From the IMG/VR virus record IMGVR_UViG_3300009509_000081, positions 1-29,353 of that record: a stretch of DNA of 29,353 nucleotides; one strand, given 5' to 3'. How positions within the stretch are numbered: position 1 is the first letter of the stretch; each line of letters begins with the position of its first letter. The stretch comes from a virus. The notes beneath the pieces were generated by a model that was not told where the DNA came from, made no database searches, and saw only the letters and a list, made by a program, of their open reading frames with translations. Both the position numbers and the translations under genes were made by a program. This document shows, one piece after another, positions 20,447-29,353 of this stretch.

Positions 20447-22022
20447 CGAGATCCTAGTTAAATACACTGCAGACATAACCGATCTGCAGAAGAAGACGGC
20501 GGCTGTCCAGTCTTCGATAGTCAAGGGGCCTACCCTGGCAGTCAAGGATCTGCAGAAGCAGACCGGGGAGATGAACGCCAGGGCTGGAAAGCACTTCACT
20601 GCTTTTGCGGCTGCTGTGTCTGCAACCACGCCCTTCCTTGAGGGAACAACCCAGAGGATAGTTGCTTTTGGAACGGTAGGAACATCTGCCGTCAGGGGGT
20701 TATCGGAATCCGTTCAGGCCTTAGGTGTCAGCATAAAGACTGCGCTAACTGGAGCGCTGATCGCTGGGGCTATTGCGCTGATAGCCTATATAGCCCATAC
20801 CAAGGCAGCAGCCAGGGCAGCCAAGGAACACGAAGAGGCAGAGAAAAGACGGAAGGCCATGCTTGACGGGTTGACGGACACCGTTAAGCGAGCAAATTCA
20901 TCCTTGGATTCCTACCTGGGAAGCATCAAGGAAGTAGCGAAAAGAAGGGAGCTGTTCGGAGAGCAGCCGGGGCTTGAGGGTATTCAGCAGAGTCTCGAGA
21001 AAGCAAAGCAAAGCCTGGTTGCGGTATCCATCGCCTATGATGATCTTACCGAGAAGATCCAAGAAGGCGGTCTTGAAGCTTACGAGGCTGGCAGGGTCTC
21101 GCAGGTAGCACTTAAACGCAGAATAGAAGCCCTCAAGGTAGTAATTGCCACGCTTGAAGATGAAGAGAAGCAGGCCCTAGCCACCGCAATAGCCACACTC
21201 AAGAATGCAGAAGCTGCAGAGAAAATAAAAGAGGCATGGAAAGAAGCTGGGGACAAGATCAATGACATCTTTACCCAAGCTGAGCAAAGGACAAAGAGCC
21301 TAACAGACCTTGCACAGATTCAAAGTGAACAGTTGATTTCCGATCTTGGTGGCTTCCTGCAGTGGGCTGTAAGTTTCAAAGCCACCATCGGTGATGTGTT
21401 CAACGTTATTCGGGCAGGGATCGATACCGCAATCCAGGGGACTGCCAATGCTATAGCCAACGCTATCGTATATGCACAGGACTTTGGGGAAGCGATGGCA
21501 GCTGTGGCGAAACAGATTGCTGCTACCATCATCTCGATGATTGTAGAGATCGCACTGCAGCAGCTTATCTACTGGGCACTTGAGGCTCTAGGGCTACTAA
21601 CGCTGGCTTCCAATAAGATTTCATCAGAGATCGCTTATGGCGCCGTGGCTGCTGCCGCCAGTGTGTTGGCTAGTGTTCCTTTTCCAGCAAATATAGCCCT
21701 TGCTCCTATTATTGGTGCAGCGGCTGCGGGGATGCTGACCGCGTTGGCTGCCAGCTCTATGGCGGCTGGGAAAGGTGCCGTTGCTGGTAGCTTTGCGGGT
21801 GGGCTTGCTGAAGGTGGCATTGTGACGTCACCAGCTTACGCCCTGATTGCGGAAGGCGGGCAGCCCGAAGTGGTAGCGCCACGTAGCGACTATGAGAAAC
21901 TCTTTGATGGTGGCGGTGATGTGATCGTCCAGCTGATCATGCCTGATGGGCAGGTGCTGGCAGAGCAGGTGATGAAAGACTTACCCAGGGCAGTTAGACG
22001 CCGAGGTATTAGAGGTCTATAG
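20433..22022 (+). CDS. Tail tape measure protein
   Basis: A 529-residue product. It begins with EILVKYTADITDLQKKTAAV and a long helical N-terminal region, has hydrophobic stretches near residues 103-125 (KTALTGALIAGAIALIAYIA) and 360-450 (TIISMIVEIALQQLIYWALE; AAGMLTALAASSMAAG), and a central coiled coil (EEAEKRRKAMLDGLTDTVKR). It ends with the typical GGLAEGGIVTSPAYALIAEG and GQPEVVAPRS. Tape measure length sets tail length; at roughly 0.15 nm per residue this predicts a tail near 80 nm, an estimate from family knowledge. It follows the chaperones as expected. Confidence 0.88.
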   Translation: MPGPNEILVKYTADITDLQKKTAAVQSSIVKGPTLAVKDLQKQTGEMNARAGKHFTAFAAAVSATTPFLEGTTQRIVAFGTVGTSAVRGLSESVQALGVSIKTALTGALIAGAIALIAYIAHTKAAARAAKEHEEAEKRRKAMLDGLTDTVKRANSSLDSYLGSIKEVAKRRELFGEQPGLEGIQQSLEKAKQSLVAVSIAYDDLTEKIQEGGLEAYEAGRVSQVALKRRIEALKVVIATLEDEEKQALATAIATLKNAEAAEKIKEAWKEAGDKINDIFTQAEQRTKSLTDLAQIQSEQLISDLGGFLQWAVSFKATIGDVFNVIRAGIDTAIQGTANAIANAIVYAQDFGEAMAAVAKQIAATIISMIVEIALQQLIYWALEALGLLTLASNKISSEIAYGAVAAAASVLASVPFPANIALAPIIGAAAAGMLTALAASSMAAGKGAVAGSFAGGLAEGGIVTSPAYALIAEGGQPEVVAPRSDYEKLFDGGGDVIVQLIMPDGQVLAEQVMKDLPRAVRRRGIRGL

Positions 22023-22024
22023 CT

Positions 22025-23044
22025 ATGCCTTTGTTTGATCCTGTAACGAACTTCTGCGAGGTGACGGTAAACCAAGGCTATGACTCTGCAGCCACGTCCA
22101 TCGTCATAGTCTCAACGGATCCGAACCTGGCGCAGCTGCTGGACCCTGCTACCTATGGAGCGTACAACCTGGTCTGGTGGAACTTCACGGCATACCCTCG
22201 TGGGCCAGCCTTGGATCCTGACCGTGAGGTTGTTCGGGTAACGGCAAAGAACAGTAACACCCTGACCGTTACCAGGGGCCAGGAAGGAACATCAGCCAGT
22301 AACAAGAACGTAGCTAACGCCACCTACAAGATGATCCTGGCACCTACCAAGAAGCTACGGGACGATCTCGAGGATGCAGCCATCGATGTGGGCTCTGCCT
22401 ATGGCTATGTCACGGAGAGTGACTTTGGGGCTGAGGGTGATGGCGTCACCGATGACAGGGGTGCGTTCAACTCGGCGGCTGGTGTGCTGACCCACATCGT
22501 GGTGCCGAGTGGAACGTATAAGTTCTCAAGCAACATCACTTTTGGAACGGGCATCACTCTTGAGATCAGGCCAGGTGCCCAGCTATCACCGGACTCTGGG
22601 GTGACCATCACCATCAACGGTGACATCCAGGCAGGCAACTATCAGATCTTCACAGGCTCTGGCACCGTGACGATAGGGACCCGATGCCTGCTTAGATATG
22701 ACCGCTGGGATGGCACGGCATCTGACAAGGTGCAGCTCTACGGCAACCTTGAGATGACAGGATCCACCCTGGTAGAGGGTGGCGTGACTGTAGTGGAATC
22801 AGGTTCTCTGGACGTGTCATCTACCGGGGTGAAGACCTGCACCATAGCACATGGGCTGAGCTATACACCCGTTGCCAGTCAAGTAACGCTGACAGCGTAT
22901 CGCAGCTCTGGCAGTAACGAGCCAGAGATAGATGGCATGTACATTGAGTCTATCGATGGTACTAATATCGAAGTCCACTTTAACGTAACTACGGCGGCAG
23001 CTACAACCAACATGAAGGTGGCAGCGAGGATCTGGGAAGTATGA
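22025..23044 (+). CDS. Tail protein with pectate-lyase-like beta-helix segment
   Basis: A 339-residue product. Residues 1-115 form a virion-binding-like module (MPLFDPVTNFCEVTVNQGYD; REVVRVTAKNSNTLTVTRGQ). Residues about 133-260 begin with DFGAEGDGVTDDRGAFNSAA, the hallmark N-cap of pectate-lyase-3-type right-handed beta helices in tailspikes, followed by short beta coils (ITFGTGITLEIRPGAQLSPD). The C-terminal 70 residues (TCTIAHGLSYTPVASQVTLT) resemble tail-fibre tip or adhesin modules. The helix is short, so binding rather than cleavage is possible. Its position between tape measure and hub is unusual for a spike. ATG 22025 follows the tape measure stop closely. Confidence 0.65.
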   Translation: MPLFDPVTNFCEVTVNQGYDSAATSIVIVSTDPNLAQLLDPATYGAYNLVWWNFTAYPRGPALDPDREVVRVTAKNSNTLTVTRGQEGTSASNKNVANATYKMILAPTKKLRDDLEDAAIDVGSAYGYVTESDFGAEGDGVTDDRGAFNSAAGVLTHIVVPSGTYKFSSNITFGTGITLEIRPGAQLSPDSGVTITINGDIQAGNYQIFTGSGTVTIGTRCLLRYDRWDGTASDKVQLYGNLEMTGSTLVEGGVTVVESGSLDVSSTGVKTCTIAHGLSYTPVASQVTLTAYRSSGSNEPEIDGMYIESIDGTNIEVHFNVTTAAATTNMKVAARIWEV

Positions 23045-24702
23045 CATGGGCTGGCCAAGCATGGGGTGATGCACCGTGGGGTAGCAGCTCAGCTGGTACT
23101 GCCTCAGTGGACCCCCCATCCCATGGCAAAGACATCCACATCATCATCGGTGGGATAGAGTACACAGACAACCTTCGGAACGATAGCCTTGCCATCTCGG
23201 ACGAGATAGGCACCAGGAACGTTTGCACGTTCACCCTGATCGACAGAACCAAAAGCCTGTTCTTCCCTGTGGGTCCAGTGGTCAGGGTGTGGTATGACGA
23301 TGTGCTTATCTTTGCTGGCACTGTGGACGAGATCAGAGAGAACATCGTGGGGGATGTGTCCGACACGAAAGAGATGCGGTTCTCTTGTGTTGACTGGAAC
23401 CAGATGGCAGACAGGCACATCGTAGCGTTCAGGGCAGACACAGCCAACCAGACCGCAGGGGATGTCTTCACCACTATTGTCAATAGCCAGTCAGGAGACG
23501 CCAACGAGAACCTGGTGGACGAGGGGATCACCACTTCTGGTGTGACGCCTGGCCCGGTGGTATCGACGATCAGCTTTAACTACAAGCCAGCATCCGAGTG
23601 CTTTGATGATCTGGCAGACCTGGTGGGCTACAGCTGGTTCTTTGACTACAACAAGGATGCCAAGTTTTTCGACGTGTCCACCTACTACGCACCTGTGGAT
23701 CTGGACGATACCACATGGCAGGAGTATCGGAAGCTAGAGCTCTCAAGAGGCAGAGACGAATATCGCAACATCCAGCACGTTCAGGCTGGCAAAGCGATCA
23801 GCAATACCAGGACAGACTTCTTCACTGGGAACAGCAAGGACAAGCAGTACCTTCTGGCGCTGGATCTGGCAGAGAAGCCACGTCTCTATGTGGATGATGT
23901 CGAGGTCAACTCTACCTATATCGATATCCGCAGATCCGATGAGGACCAGGACACCATCGAGTGGTTCTACGAGATAGGCACAGCCAAGATAACGCAGAAC
24001 TCAGACGATACAGCCTACCCACCGTTGACGGCCTCTGAAGAGCTGAAGGTAAGCTACAAGGGGTTCTACCCCATAGCCCTACAGGGTAGGGATGATGATG
24101 AGATCAGCACCCGGAAGGGGATAGAGTCTGATGCTGGCGTATCTACTGGTGTCTATGCCAACGTAGAGAGCAAGGAGGAGATCAACGACCTGGACCTGGC
24201 GCTTGAGTACATGAACAGCCTCTTGCGTAGATACGCCAGGATAGAGACTGTGGTCTCCTACGAAACAGATGAGTGGGGGTTCCGATCTGGGCAGCGTCTG
24301 ACGGTGAACGTGCCAGAGCTGGCCATGGCTGGGGATTTCCTGATTACTCGAGTGAATTTCCGCTACCTTGGGGACACCCTCTTTCGGTACCAGATTACAG
24401 CTGTCAAGGGACTGCGCCAAGGTGGCTGGGCAGACTTCTACAAACGACTTGCCACCAAGGGAAGACCGTTCACGATCCAGGAAGATGAGACGCTGAACCT
24501 TGCCAGGACTCGGCAGCACCCCATAGCTATAGGCGATGCTGTCAGCATGTCTACCCCCCTCTATTCCTGGAGCCTGGATCCCTACCGCCACTGGATCGTC
24601 GGGGAGTCCAAGATAGGCGGCAGGCGGCAGCTGACTATTGCGGATGCGTTAGACTCTGGGGTAGTCTATGGGCCTATGATAGGGTGGCCGTACAAGCAAT
24701 GA
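23041..24702 (+). CDS. Baseplate hub / tail-associated protein
   Basis: A 553-residue product starting MTWAGQAWGDAPWGSSSAG. Residues 30-150 (IIIGGIEYTDNLRNDSLAIS; FTLIDRTKSLFFPVGPVVRV; DVLIFAGTVDEIRENIVGDV) show the gp27/Tal-like hub pattern, with later strands (AMAGDFLITRVNFRYLGDTL; LFRYQITAVKG) and a C-terminal tail. Such proteins form the trimeric hub under the tape measure and anchor fibres. It overlaps the previous gene by four bases (ATGA). No peptidase motif is seen. Confidence 0.7.
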   Translation: MTWAGQAWGDAPWGSSSAGTASVDPPSHGKDIHIIIGGIEYTDNLRNDSLAISDEIGTRNVCTFTLIDRTKSLFFPVGPVVRVWYDDVLIFAGTVDEIRENIVGDVSDTKEMRFSCVDWNQMADRHIVAFRADTANQTAGDVFTTIVNSQSGDANENLVDEGITTSGVTPGPVVSTISFNYKPASECFDDLADLVGYSWFFDYNKDAKFFDVSTYYAPVDLDDTTWQEYRKLELSRGRDEYRNIQHVQAGKAISNTRTDFFTGNSKDKQYLLALDLAEKPRLYVDDVEVNSTYIDIRRSDEDQDTIEWFYEIGTAKITQNSDDTAYPPLTASEELKVSYKGFYPIALQGRDDDEISTRKGIESDAGVSTGVYANVESKEEINDLDLALEYMNSLLRRYARIETVVSYETDEWGFRSGQRLTVNVPELAMAGDFLITRVNFRYLGDTLFRYQITAVKGLRQGGWADFYKRLATKGRPFTIQEDETLNLARTRQHPIAIGDAVSMSTPLYSWSLDPYRHWIVGESKIGGRRQLTIADALDSGVVYGPMIGWPYKQ

Positions 24703-25193
24703 GAACCAAAGGCTTACTGATACTCAGCCCCAACGTGATCGTAGAGGCCCACGATGCCAGAACCGGGAAGCTCGTACACGAAGAGCGAACCAGCAACCGA
24801 GTGGTCGCAGCAGGCAGAGATGTTGTCAGGGACCTCCTCTGCAACGTGGACCATGCACCCAATTATATTGCGATCGGGACAGACGGAACCACACCGACAG
24901 ACGGTGACGTTGCCCTTGGTACCGAAGTCTTCCGAAACGCTTTTACCCGAACAGTCCAGCAAGCCTCACGATGCATCTTCCAGCTCTTCGTGACGGTGGA
25001 TCAGGGTAATGGGTATACCTGGCGGGAGATAGGGCTATTCCGAGGAACCCAAAGGTTCTATACCGTAGAGCATGGTGGCACACCGCTCTATGGCGGCACT
25101 CTCTTTGCCCGCAGCAACATCAGCCCCGTGGTCAAGGATTCGAACATCACGGCAACCATCACCTGGGAGATACCGATACAATCGGTGGTGTAA
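24699..25193 (+). CDS. Tail fibre-type protein
   Basis: A 164-residue product from ATG 24699, overlapping the hub gene by four bases; a GTG at 24684 is less likely. The stretch IAIGTDGTTPTDGDVALGTE matches a motif common in phage tail fibre or baseplate-wedge-like proteins (a G-T-G-x-T-x-P-x-x-x-D-x-x-L-G-x-E pattern), followed by TWREIGLFRG and ending with SNITATITWEIPIQ. It is probably part of the receptor-binding complex. Confidence 0.65.
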   Translation: MRTKGLLILSPNVIVEAHDARTGKLVHEERTSNRVVAAGRDVVRDLLCNVDHAPNYIAIGTDGTTPTDGDVALGTEVFRNAFTRTVQQASRCIFQLFVTVDQGNGYTWREIGLFRGTQRFYTVEHGGTPLYGGTLFARSNISPVVKDSNITATITWEIPIQSVV

Positions 25194-25196
25194 TCC

Positions 25197-25955
25197 ATGG
25201 CAGACTTCTATGATAACTTCATCGATTACGTGGTGATGCCGAGTGAGAACGATCACTATGGTTCAGGCTATGGGGGTGTTGGGGCTGGGAAAATACCTAC
25301 AGAGCTGCTGCTAACACCACTGATGCAGGGGCTTGGCAACATGCCAGGGTATATCTCGAGTGGGTTTGCGCTGCCCACCAGTGGCACCTTAGCAGGAAGC
25401 CAGGTCAATTGCGTGGTGACTGCTGGTACCGCGACGATTAAAGGGCATCGGATTGAAGGAACTAGCAACATCAACATCAACGTGCCGATCAACGATAAGA
25501 GTTTCGTCTGGCTCTGTCTTGAGCTGGATGGAAGCAATAAGGCCTATCGGCCTATCATCCATACTGACACGACATGGCAGTATCCAACTGATCCATGCCT
25601 ACCGCTTGGTTGGCTAGATGTTGGTGCCACGGACATCTCTACCACTTACGAGTGCGGGTTCTCAGGACAGATTGTCTATGGGTCTATCAACACTGATGGT
25701 AGCAACAACCCCGACATGGAAGACTCGGACACCTACATGGGAACCGCAAATTGGACGCCTAGCAAGGTTGACGCTAGCACGTTTCGGATAACGTATAACA
25801 CGTCCTTCCACTCGCAGCCCTGGGTGTTTTTCGCAACATCTACTCCCCCAGCGGATCCGAGTACAGGATTTAGCATCTCAAGAGGGACAAATAAGGCGTA
25901 CCATGACTTCACGACAAGCCCAGCGGTTACTATCCTTTTCTATATAATCGGATGA
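25197..25955 (+). CDS. Tail/receptor-binding protein
   Basis: A 252-residue product (MADFYDNFIDYVVMPSENDH; GYISSGFALPTSGTLAGSQV; VTAGTATIKGHRIEGTSNIN; FVWLCLELDGSNKAYRPII). The 'G-x-A-x-I-x-G-x-x-(V/I)' strand pattern with a following beta sheet is common in fibre-tip and baseplate adaptor proteins. The C-terminal 80 residues (FRITYNTSFHSQPWVFFATS) look like a small receptor-binding head. The family assignment is approximate. It starts three bases after the previous stop and overlaps the lyase gene by four bases. Confidence 0.55.
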   Translation: MADFYDNFIDYVVMPSENDHYGSGYGGVGAGKIPTELLLTPLMQGLGNMPGYISSGFALPTSGTLAGSQVNCVVTAGTATIKGHRIEGTSNININVPINDKSFVWLCLELDGSNKAYRPIIHTDTTWQYPTDPCLPLGWLDVGATDISTTYECGFSGQIVYGSINTDGSNNPDMEDSDTYMGTANWTPSKVDASTFRITYNTSFHSQPWVFFATSTPPADPSTGFSISRGTNKAYHDFTTSPAVTILFYIIG

Positions 25956-28330
25956 GCATAGTAACTTACACAGTCCGGTCTACCTATCCACGCATCAGCG
26001 TGACACAGGCTGACAAGTCCGTGATCACCGCAAGGAAGAACCTGCAGAACAGCTGGAAAGGGTTCTGGGATGGAGTGTTTACCAGCGCGGCCAACACTTA
26101 CCTTACCGCTAGCAACTCAAGCCTCATGGACGGTGACGATGCCTGGCGGGAGCTGCAGGTGCTTGGGCTCTACGGCTGGATCATGAACAGCCCCAGCTAT
26201 CATGACAAGATGATAGAGGCTGCGGTGTGGCTGGCTGACAATCCGTCCAACTACCACGGCTGGATCACCAGGCGCTTCGAGCTCATGGGGATGTGTATAG
26301 CCTACAACTACGGACGCTCTGGGCTTACCACGTTCACCGAAGCAGATCGGAAGAAGATCGGGGATTCGATTGTTGCCTACGCGAACTCCTCCACTTCAGA
26401 GGAAGAATTCTTAGATGGCTGGTCTGGCGGCAACATGATGGCGCACCTTTGGTGTGGCATCACCCTCTACGGTGAGTCTGGCGCAGGTTACAACTACACA
26501 TCGGCAGCCACCACCTTGATAGACCAGGCTCTGGGCTTCTGGTTCGGGGATACGGCTGGTGACGATAGCCACCTCGAGACATATCGGTACTTCGCCAACG
26601 CGGGGGCGCTTTGGTCTGGTGTCACCTACACCTCGATAGAGCTCTGGAAAGCGTTCAACGTGCTGGACGCTATGCGTACCGGATTCGTGCAGAATTCCGA
26701 GACAGCTTCCAGCCTGCAGCTCAACGGGGTGGATTACAACCCAGTGGTGGATGAGGACTGGATCCAGAAGATAGGCGAGTGGCTCCTCTGGGCATGGTAC
26801 CGAGGCGATCAGGACAATTGGCGGATAGACGATACGTCCTCTCAGACAGCCCCTTGGGTCAGCTACTACATGAGGCCATCCATCAGCTGGCTGATCACCT
26901 ATGGTGGCACCTGGAGGAAGCCGCTTCACTGGATGTTGTATCAGTTGAACGGTGCCGAAGCCGCCAACGGCAGCTACTCTGCTCGCAACATCGTCTATGA
27001 CGTAATCAACTACGATCCTGCAGACCCTGACAATGCGAGGGTACCACCTACTACCCACACCCCAGCGATACCCAAGACCAGATTCTTCCTGCCACCTGGT
27101 GACTTTTGGCATAGGAACAACTGGGACTATTCGAGCTCGGTGGCCATCAACATCCAGTGCCAGGAGCACTACTACAGGGGGCACTGCCACCTGGACTGTG
27201 GCGCTATCCAGATCGGGGTGAACGATGACATGGTTCTGACAGGCTCGGGCCTGTACTCTACCTCGGACCAATACGCAGATTACGGTGGGCTGCATCACCG
27301 CTACTGGTACCAGCAGAGTATCTCGAAGAGTGGCATCCCCAGGGTAGACGATGGATCGACCACCCATGAAAATACCAACAGATCCGGACAATATATCACT
27401 CTGCCGTCTGGTGATGGTGGTCAGCTATTCAAGACCTGGACTGACGGTGCGTTAAAGCGGGATTGCTACAATGTCAACGATATGCGGTTTGACGGAGGAG
27501 GAGAGGCATGGCTCCGGTGTATACCTACCATGCCAGTCAACACAGACAACCACACCTTCCTCCACCTGGACATCCGACGAGCTTATGCTTTGGATTATCA
27601 GGACCTTGATACTGACGCCGAACGAGTTAGACGATGCCACGTCAAGTATCTGGTCATCAAGGAAGAGAGTCCGCATCCCATTATCCTCAAGGTAGTCCAC
27701 CTGCAGGCCAGGCTTGCGAGCATGGATAAGTACCTCAGTTACCATACCTATGGTGGCTGGACGCTAACGTACCCACACCCTGACGGGCAGGGGCTAGGGC
27801 CTACCCAGCGAGCAGAGGGGACAGGCTATGCTGGCACGGGCAAGGTGCTGGTGGACCACTACAACTGGCCTGACCACTCTACGCAGGCCCTTGGTGGCAC
27901 TCCGGATTCTAACGGCTACCTGACATGGCAATTCCGCTACGGCGGGACGCAGTATGCTCCTGACCGTGGGGCGCACTTCCGAGAAGTTCGAGACATCGGC
28001 AGGTGGCGCTTGCAGTATCGAGCAGCGATCCAGAGGACAGAGGAGTACTTCGTCTTCCTGTTCTTCCCGCTACCGATCAACGAAAGCCCACCAGGGTATA
28101 CCTGGATAAATGAGGCTAATTGGTATGGGGTAAGGTTCGGCGGCAGTGGTCATGAGTACAGAATCCACAAGACGCTAGCCCAGGTAGCGACAACGAGTGA
28201 CACCACCCCACCTGGGCAGCCAGGCCCCTTGACGGCCACGGTGGGCAACCAGCAGATCGGGCTGAGCTGGCCACCGAACGTGGAGACGGACATAGCCAGC
28301 TACAAGAGCTGGTATCGGGAGAAGGTATAG
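25952..28330 (+). CDS. Heparinase II/III-like polysaccharide lyase (tail depolymerase) with C-terminal FN3 remnant
   Basis: A 792-residue product. Residues 1-370 are helical, consistent with an alpha/alpha toroid (WRELQVLGLYGWIMNSPSYH; WITRRFELMGMCIAYNYG; WLLWAWYRGDQDNW). Residues about 385-740 are beta-rich and contain YRGHCHLDCGAIQIGVNDDM with His411, His413 and Asp415, followed by LTGSGLYSTS. This fits the H-x-H-x-D-x-G signature of heparinase II/III-type lyases, which cleave acidic polysaccharides by beta-elimination. The last 43 residues (TTPPGQPGPLTATVGNQQIG, then LSWPPNVETD) are the first half of a fibronectin type III domain, cut off by the stop codon. In a tail-fibre cluster it is probably a capsule- or exopolysaccharide-degrading virion enzyme. 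The substrate is not predictable from sequence. Confidence 0.7.
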   Translation: MSIVTYTVRSTYPRISVTQADKSVITARKNLQNSWKGFWDGVFTSAANTYLTASNSSLMDGDDAWRELQVLGLYGWIMNSPSYHDKMIEAAVWLADNPSNYHGWITRRFELMGMCIAYNYGRSGLTTFTEADRKKIGDSIVAYANSSTSEEEFLDGWSGGNMMAHLWCGITLYGESGAGYNYTSAATTLIDQALGFWFGDTAGDDSHLETYRYFANAGALWSGVTYTSIELWKAFNVLDAMRTGFVQNSETASSLQLNGVDYNPVVDEDWIQKIGEWLLWAWYRGDQDNWRIDDTSSQTAPWVSYYMRPSISWLITYGGTWRKPLHWMLYQLNGAEAANGSYSARNIVYDVINYDPADPDNARVPPTTHTPAIPKTRFFLPPGDFWHRNNWDYSSSVAINIQCQEHYYRGHCHLDCGAIQIGVNDDMVLTGSGLYSTSDQYADYGGLHHRYWYQQSISKSGIPRVDDGSTTHENTNRSGQYITLPSGDGGQLFKTWTDGALKRDCYNVNDMRFDGGGEAWLRCIPTMPVNTDNHTFLHLDIRRAYALDYQDLDTDAERVRRCHVKYLVIKEESPHPIILKVVHLQARLASMDKYLSYHTYGGWTLTYPHPDGQGLGPTQRAEGTGYAGTGKVLVDHYNWPDHSTQALGGTPDSNGYLTWQFRYGGTQYAPDRGAHFREVRDIGRWRLQYRAAIQRTEEYFVFLFFPLPINESPPGYTWINEANWYGVRFGGSGHEYRIHKTLAQVATTSDTTPPGQPGPLTATVGNQQIGLSWPPNVETDIASYKSWYREKV

Positions 28331-28331
28331 C

Positions 28332-28838
28332 ATGGCTGAAGAAATCCAGATCCCCCTGCAGCTATGGCCCCAGCGAACGAATAACGCCAACGCCACCTGG
28401 GATCAACTGACGCAGACGAACAACAACCACCAGGCAGCTGGCTGGCGGTTCAAGGACGGGGACACTGCCGACATCAACGGGAAGATAGCGCAGCCCATAC
28501 CCTCGGACATCAACGGTACCCCAGCAGGGAAGATCCGTATCCACTGGGTCTGTGGCGCTGCTACCGCGAACGACTGTAAGTGGTTCGTCTACTGCTCTGA
28601 TATCGCCTACAACACAGACTCGACAGACCCAAGCACCTGGGATGACTCGCTGACCGTAGTAGACACGAACAGCGGGCAGTACGTAGAGAACGAGTGTGAG
28701 GTGTCCATAGCGACAGCCAGCCTGACGGCAGGGAAGGGCCTGCGGGTCCTGATCAGGCGCAACACTGGAGACGGGCAGGACACCCTCTCTGAAGATGTGA
28801 TCTTGACTGACGCTCTATTCATAGCGGATAAGACATAG
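28332..28838 (+). CDS. Tail-module beta protein
   Basis: A 168-residue product (QIPLQLWPQRTNNANATWDQ; KIRIHWVCGAATANDCKWFV; CEVSIATASLTAGKGLRVLI; ending ILTDALFIADKT). The pattern suggests a single jelly-roll or carbohydrate-binding-like sandwich. It starts two bases after the lyase stop and overlaps the next gene by one base. It is likely a fibre or surface-binding component; the family is not recognised. Confidence 0.55.
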   Translation: MAEEIQIPLQLWPQRTNNANATWDQLTQTNNNHQAAGWRFKDGDTADINGKIAQPIPSDINGTPAGKIRIHWVCGAATANDCKWFVYCSDIAYNTDSTDPSTWDDSLTVVDTNSGQYVENECEVSIATASLTAGKGLRVLIRRNTGDGQDTLSEDVILTDALFIADKT

Positions 28839-29353
28839 TGGCCATCCAGTTCCCGAACAACAACGCAGCCTACTACGATGCTGCCAACTGGCTGGATAAC
28901 ATCGATAGCCTGAGCTGGTGTGGCTGGGTCCGGGTGGACAACCTGAGGGTGCCTGCCGCAGACCAGACGATTTGGGGACACCGTGGGGCTGTGGACCGCA
29001 TGCAGTTCTTCCGTGACGATGGGGGGGAGATCTGGTTTGCCGTTACTGCTGGCGGTGTCTACGACAGGGTAGAGGATACGATTACCTGTGTAGAGGATAC
29101 CCTCTATCACTTTGCTGTGACGTGGGAGAAGAACTCTGCGACAGGGCTGAAGCTGTATCGGAACGGCGCCTACATCACGTCTGCCTCCACTACCGATCAA
29201 CCGAACAATTACCAGAGTGGTGGTACGGTAGACCTGTTCCTTGGGTGCTATTCGAACGACAACAGTTTCGGCCAGTGTACTGGTGAGGGGTGGTGCTGGT
29301 GGACTGGGACTGTACTGGACGCAGATCAGATAGCTGCTCTCTACTGGGTAGGT
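28838..29353 (+). CDS. LamG/concanavalin-like domain protein, 3' end outside window
   Basis: Open frame from GTG 28838 to the window edge, 172 codons with no stop. FPNNNAAYYDAANWLDNIDS, LSWCGWVRVDNL, GGEIWFAVTAGG, LYHFAVTWEKNSATGLKLYR, NGAYITSAS and LDADQIAALYWVG follow the LamG/concanavalin-like pattern (hydrophobic strands, Y-H-(F/V)-A-x-T-W, K-L-Y-x-N-G). These domains bind carbohydrate and are common in phage adhesins. Continuation beyond 29353 is unknown. Confidence 0.75.
   Translation, partial: MAIQFPNNNAAYYDAANWLDNIDSLSWCGWVRVDNLRVPAADQTIWGHRGAVDRMQFFRDDGGEIWFAVTAGGVYDRVEDTITCVEDTLYHFAVTWEKNSATGLKLYRNGAYITSASTTDQPNNYQSGGTVDLFLGCYSNDNSFGQCTGEGWCWWTGTVLDADQIAALYWVG

Overview
The window is part of the genome of a tailed double-stranded DNA phage (or a prophage of one), read entirely on the + strand. 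The host cannot be named from sequence. A protein with a lipoprotein signal at one end and a membrane segment at the other looks like a unimolecular spanin, which points to a Gram-negative host. The virion genes are those of a siphovirus: HK97-type protease and capsid, TP901-1-like tail tube, frameshifted tail chaperones, and a short tape measure of about 529 residues.

Layout. 1-2133: small early or accessory genes, including a RuvC-like nuclease, a membrane protein, a structured intergenic stretch and an uncharacterised 200-residue protein. 2134-2845: a gene-free stretch containing the most unusual feature of the window. It is a tract of about 109 five-base units in which 107 begin with A. 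The tract is split into six blocks by five short near-palindromic elements built round TTGT-GGG-ACAA, each flanked by AAACG. 2846-4726: hypothetical genes, then a lysis-like group (membrane protein, probable u-spanin, small holin-like protein). 4726-10322: a surface or adhesin-like module placed upstream of the terminase. It includes two proteins made largely of a 24-residue Ala/Thr/Gly/Ser repeat and a tiny Lys/Arg-rich relative of the same repeat.

10319-20446: packaging, head and tail genes in canonical order, tightly packed with many ATGA/TGATG overlaps: TerS, TerL, a portal fused to a MuF domain, protease, major capsid protein, decoration-like protein, two very small ORFs, connector, head closure, gp10-like protein, tail terminator, tail tube, and tail chaperones with a -1 frameshift site (A AAA AAA) followed by a 9-bp stem. 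20433-29353: tape measure, a pectate-lyase-like beta-helix protein, a baseplate hub-like protein, and receptor-binding or depolymerase proteins. These include a 792-residue heparinase II/III-like polysaccharide lyase and a LamG-like protein cut by the window end.

The A-phased pentamer tract is the best candidate for an undescribed system. Its period of 5 is incompatible with coding, its A position is nearly invariant while the next two bases vary freely, and the hairpin-like elements are regularly embedded in it. I read it as a non-coding RNA or a DNA/RNA scaffold bound by a repeated protein subunit with a five-nucleotide step. That function is inference; the pattern itself is directly visible.
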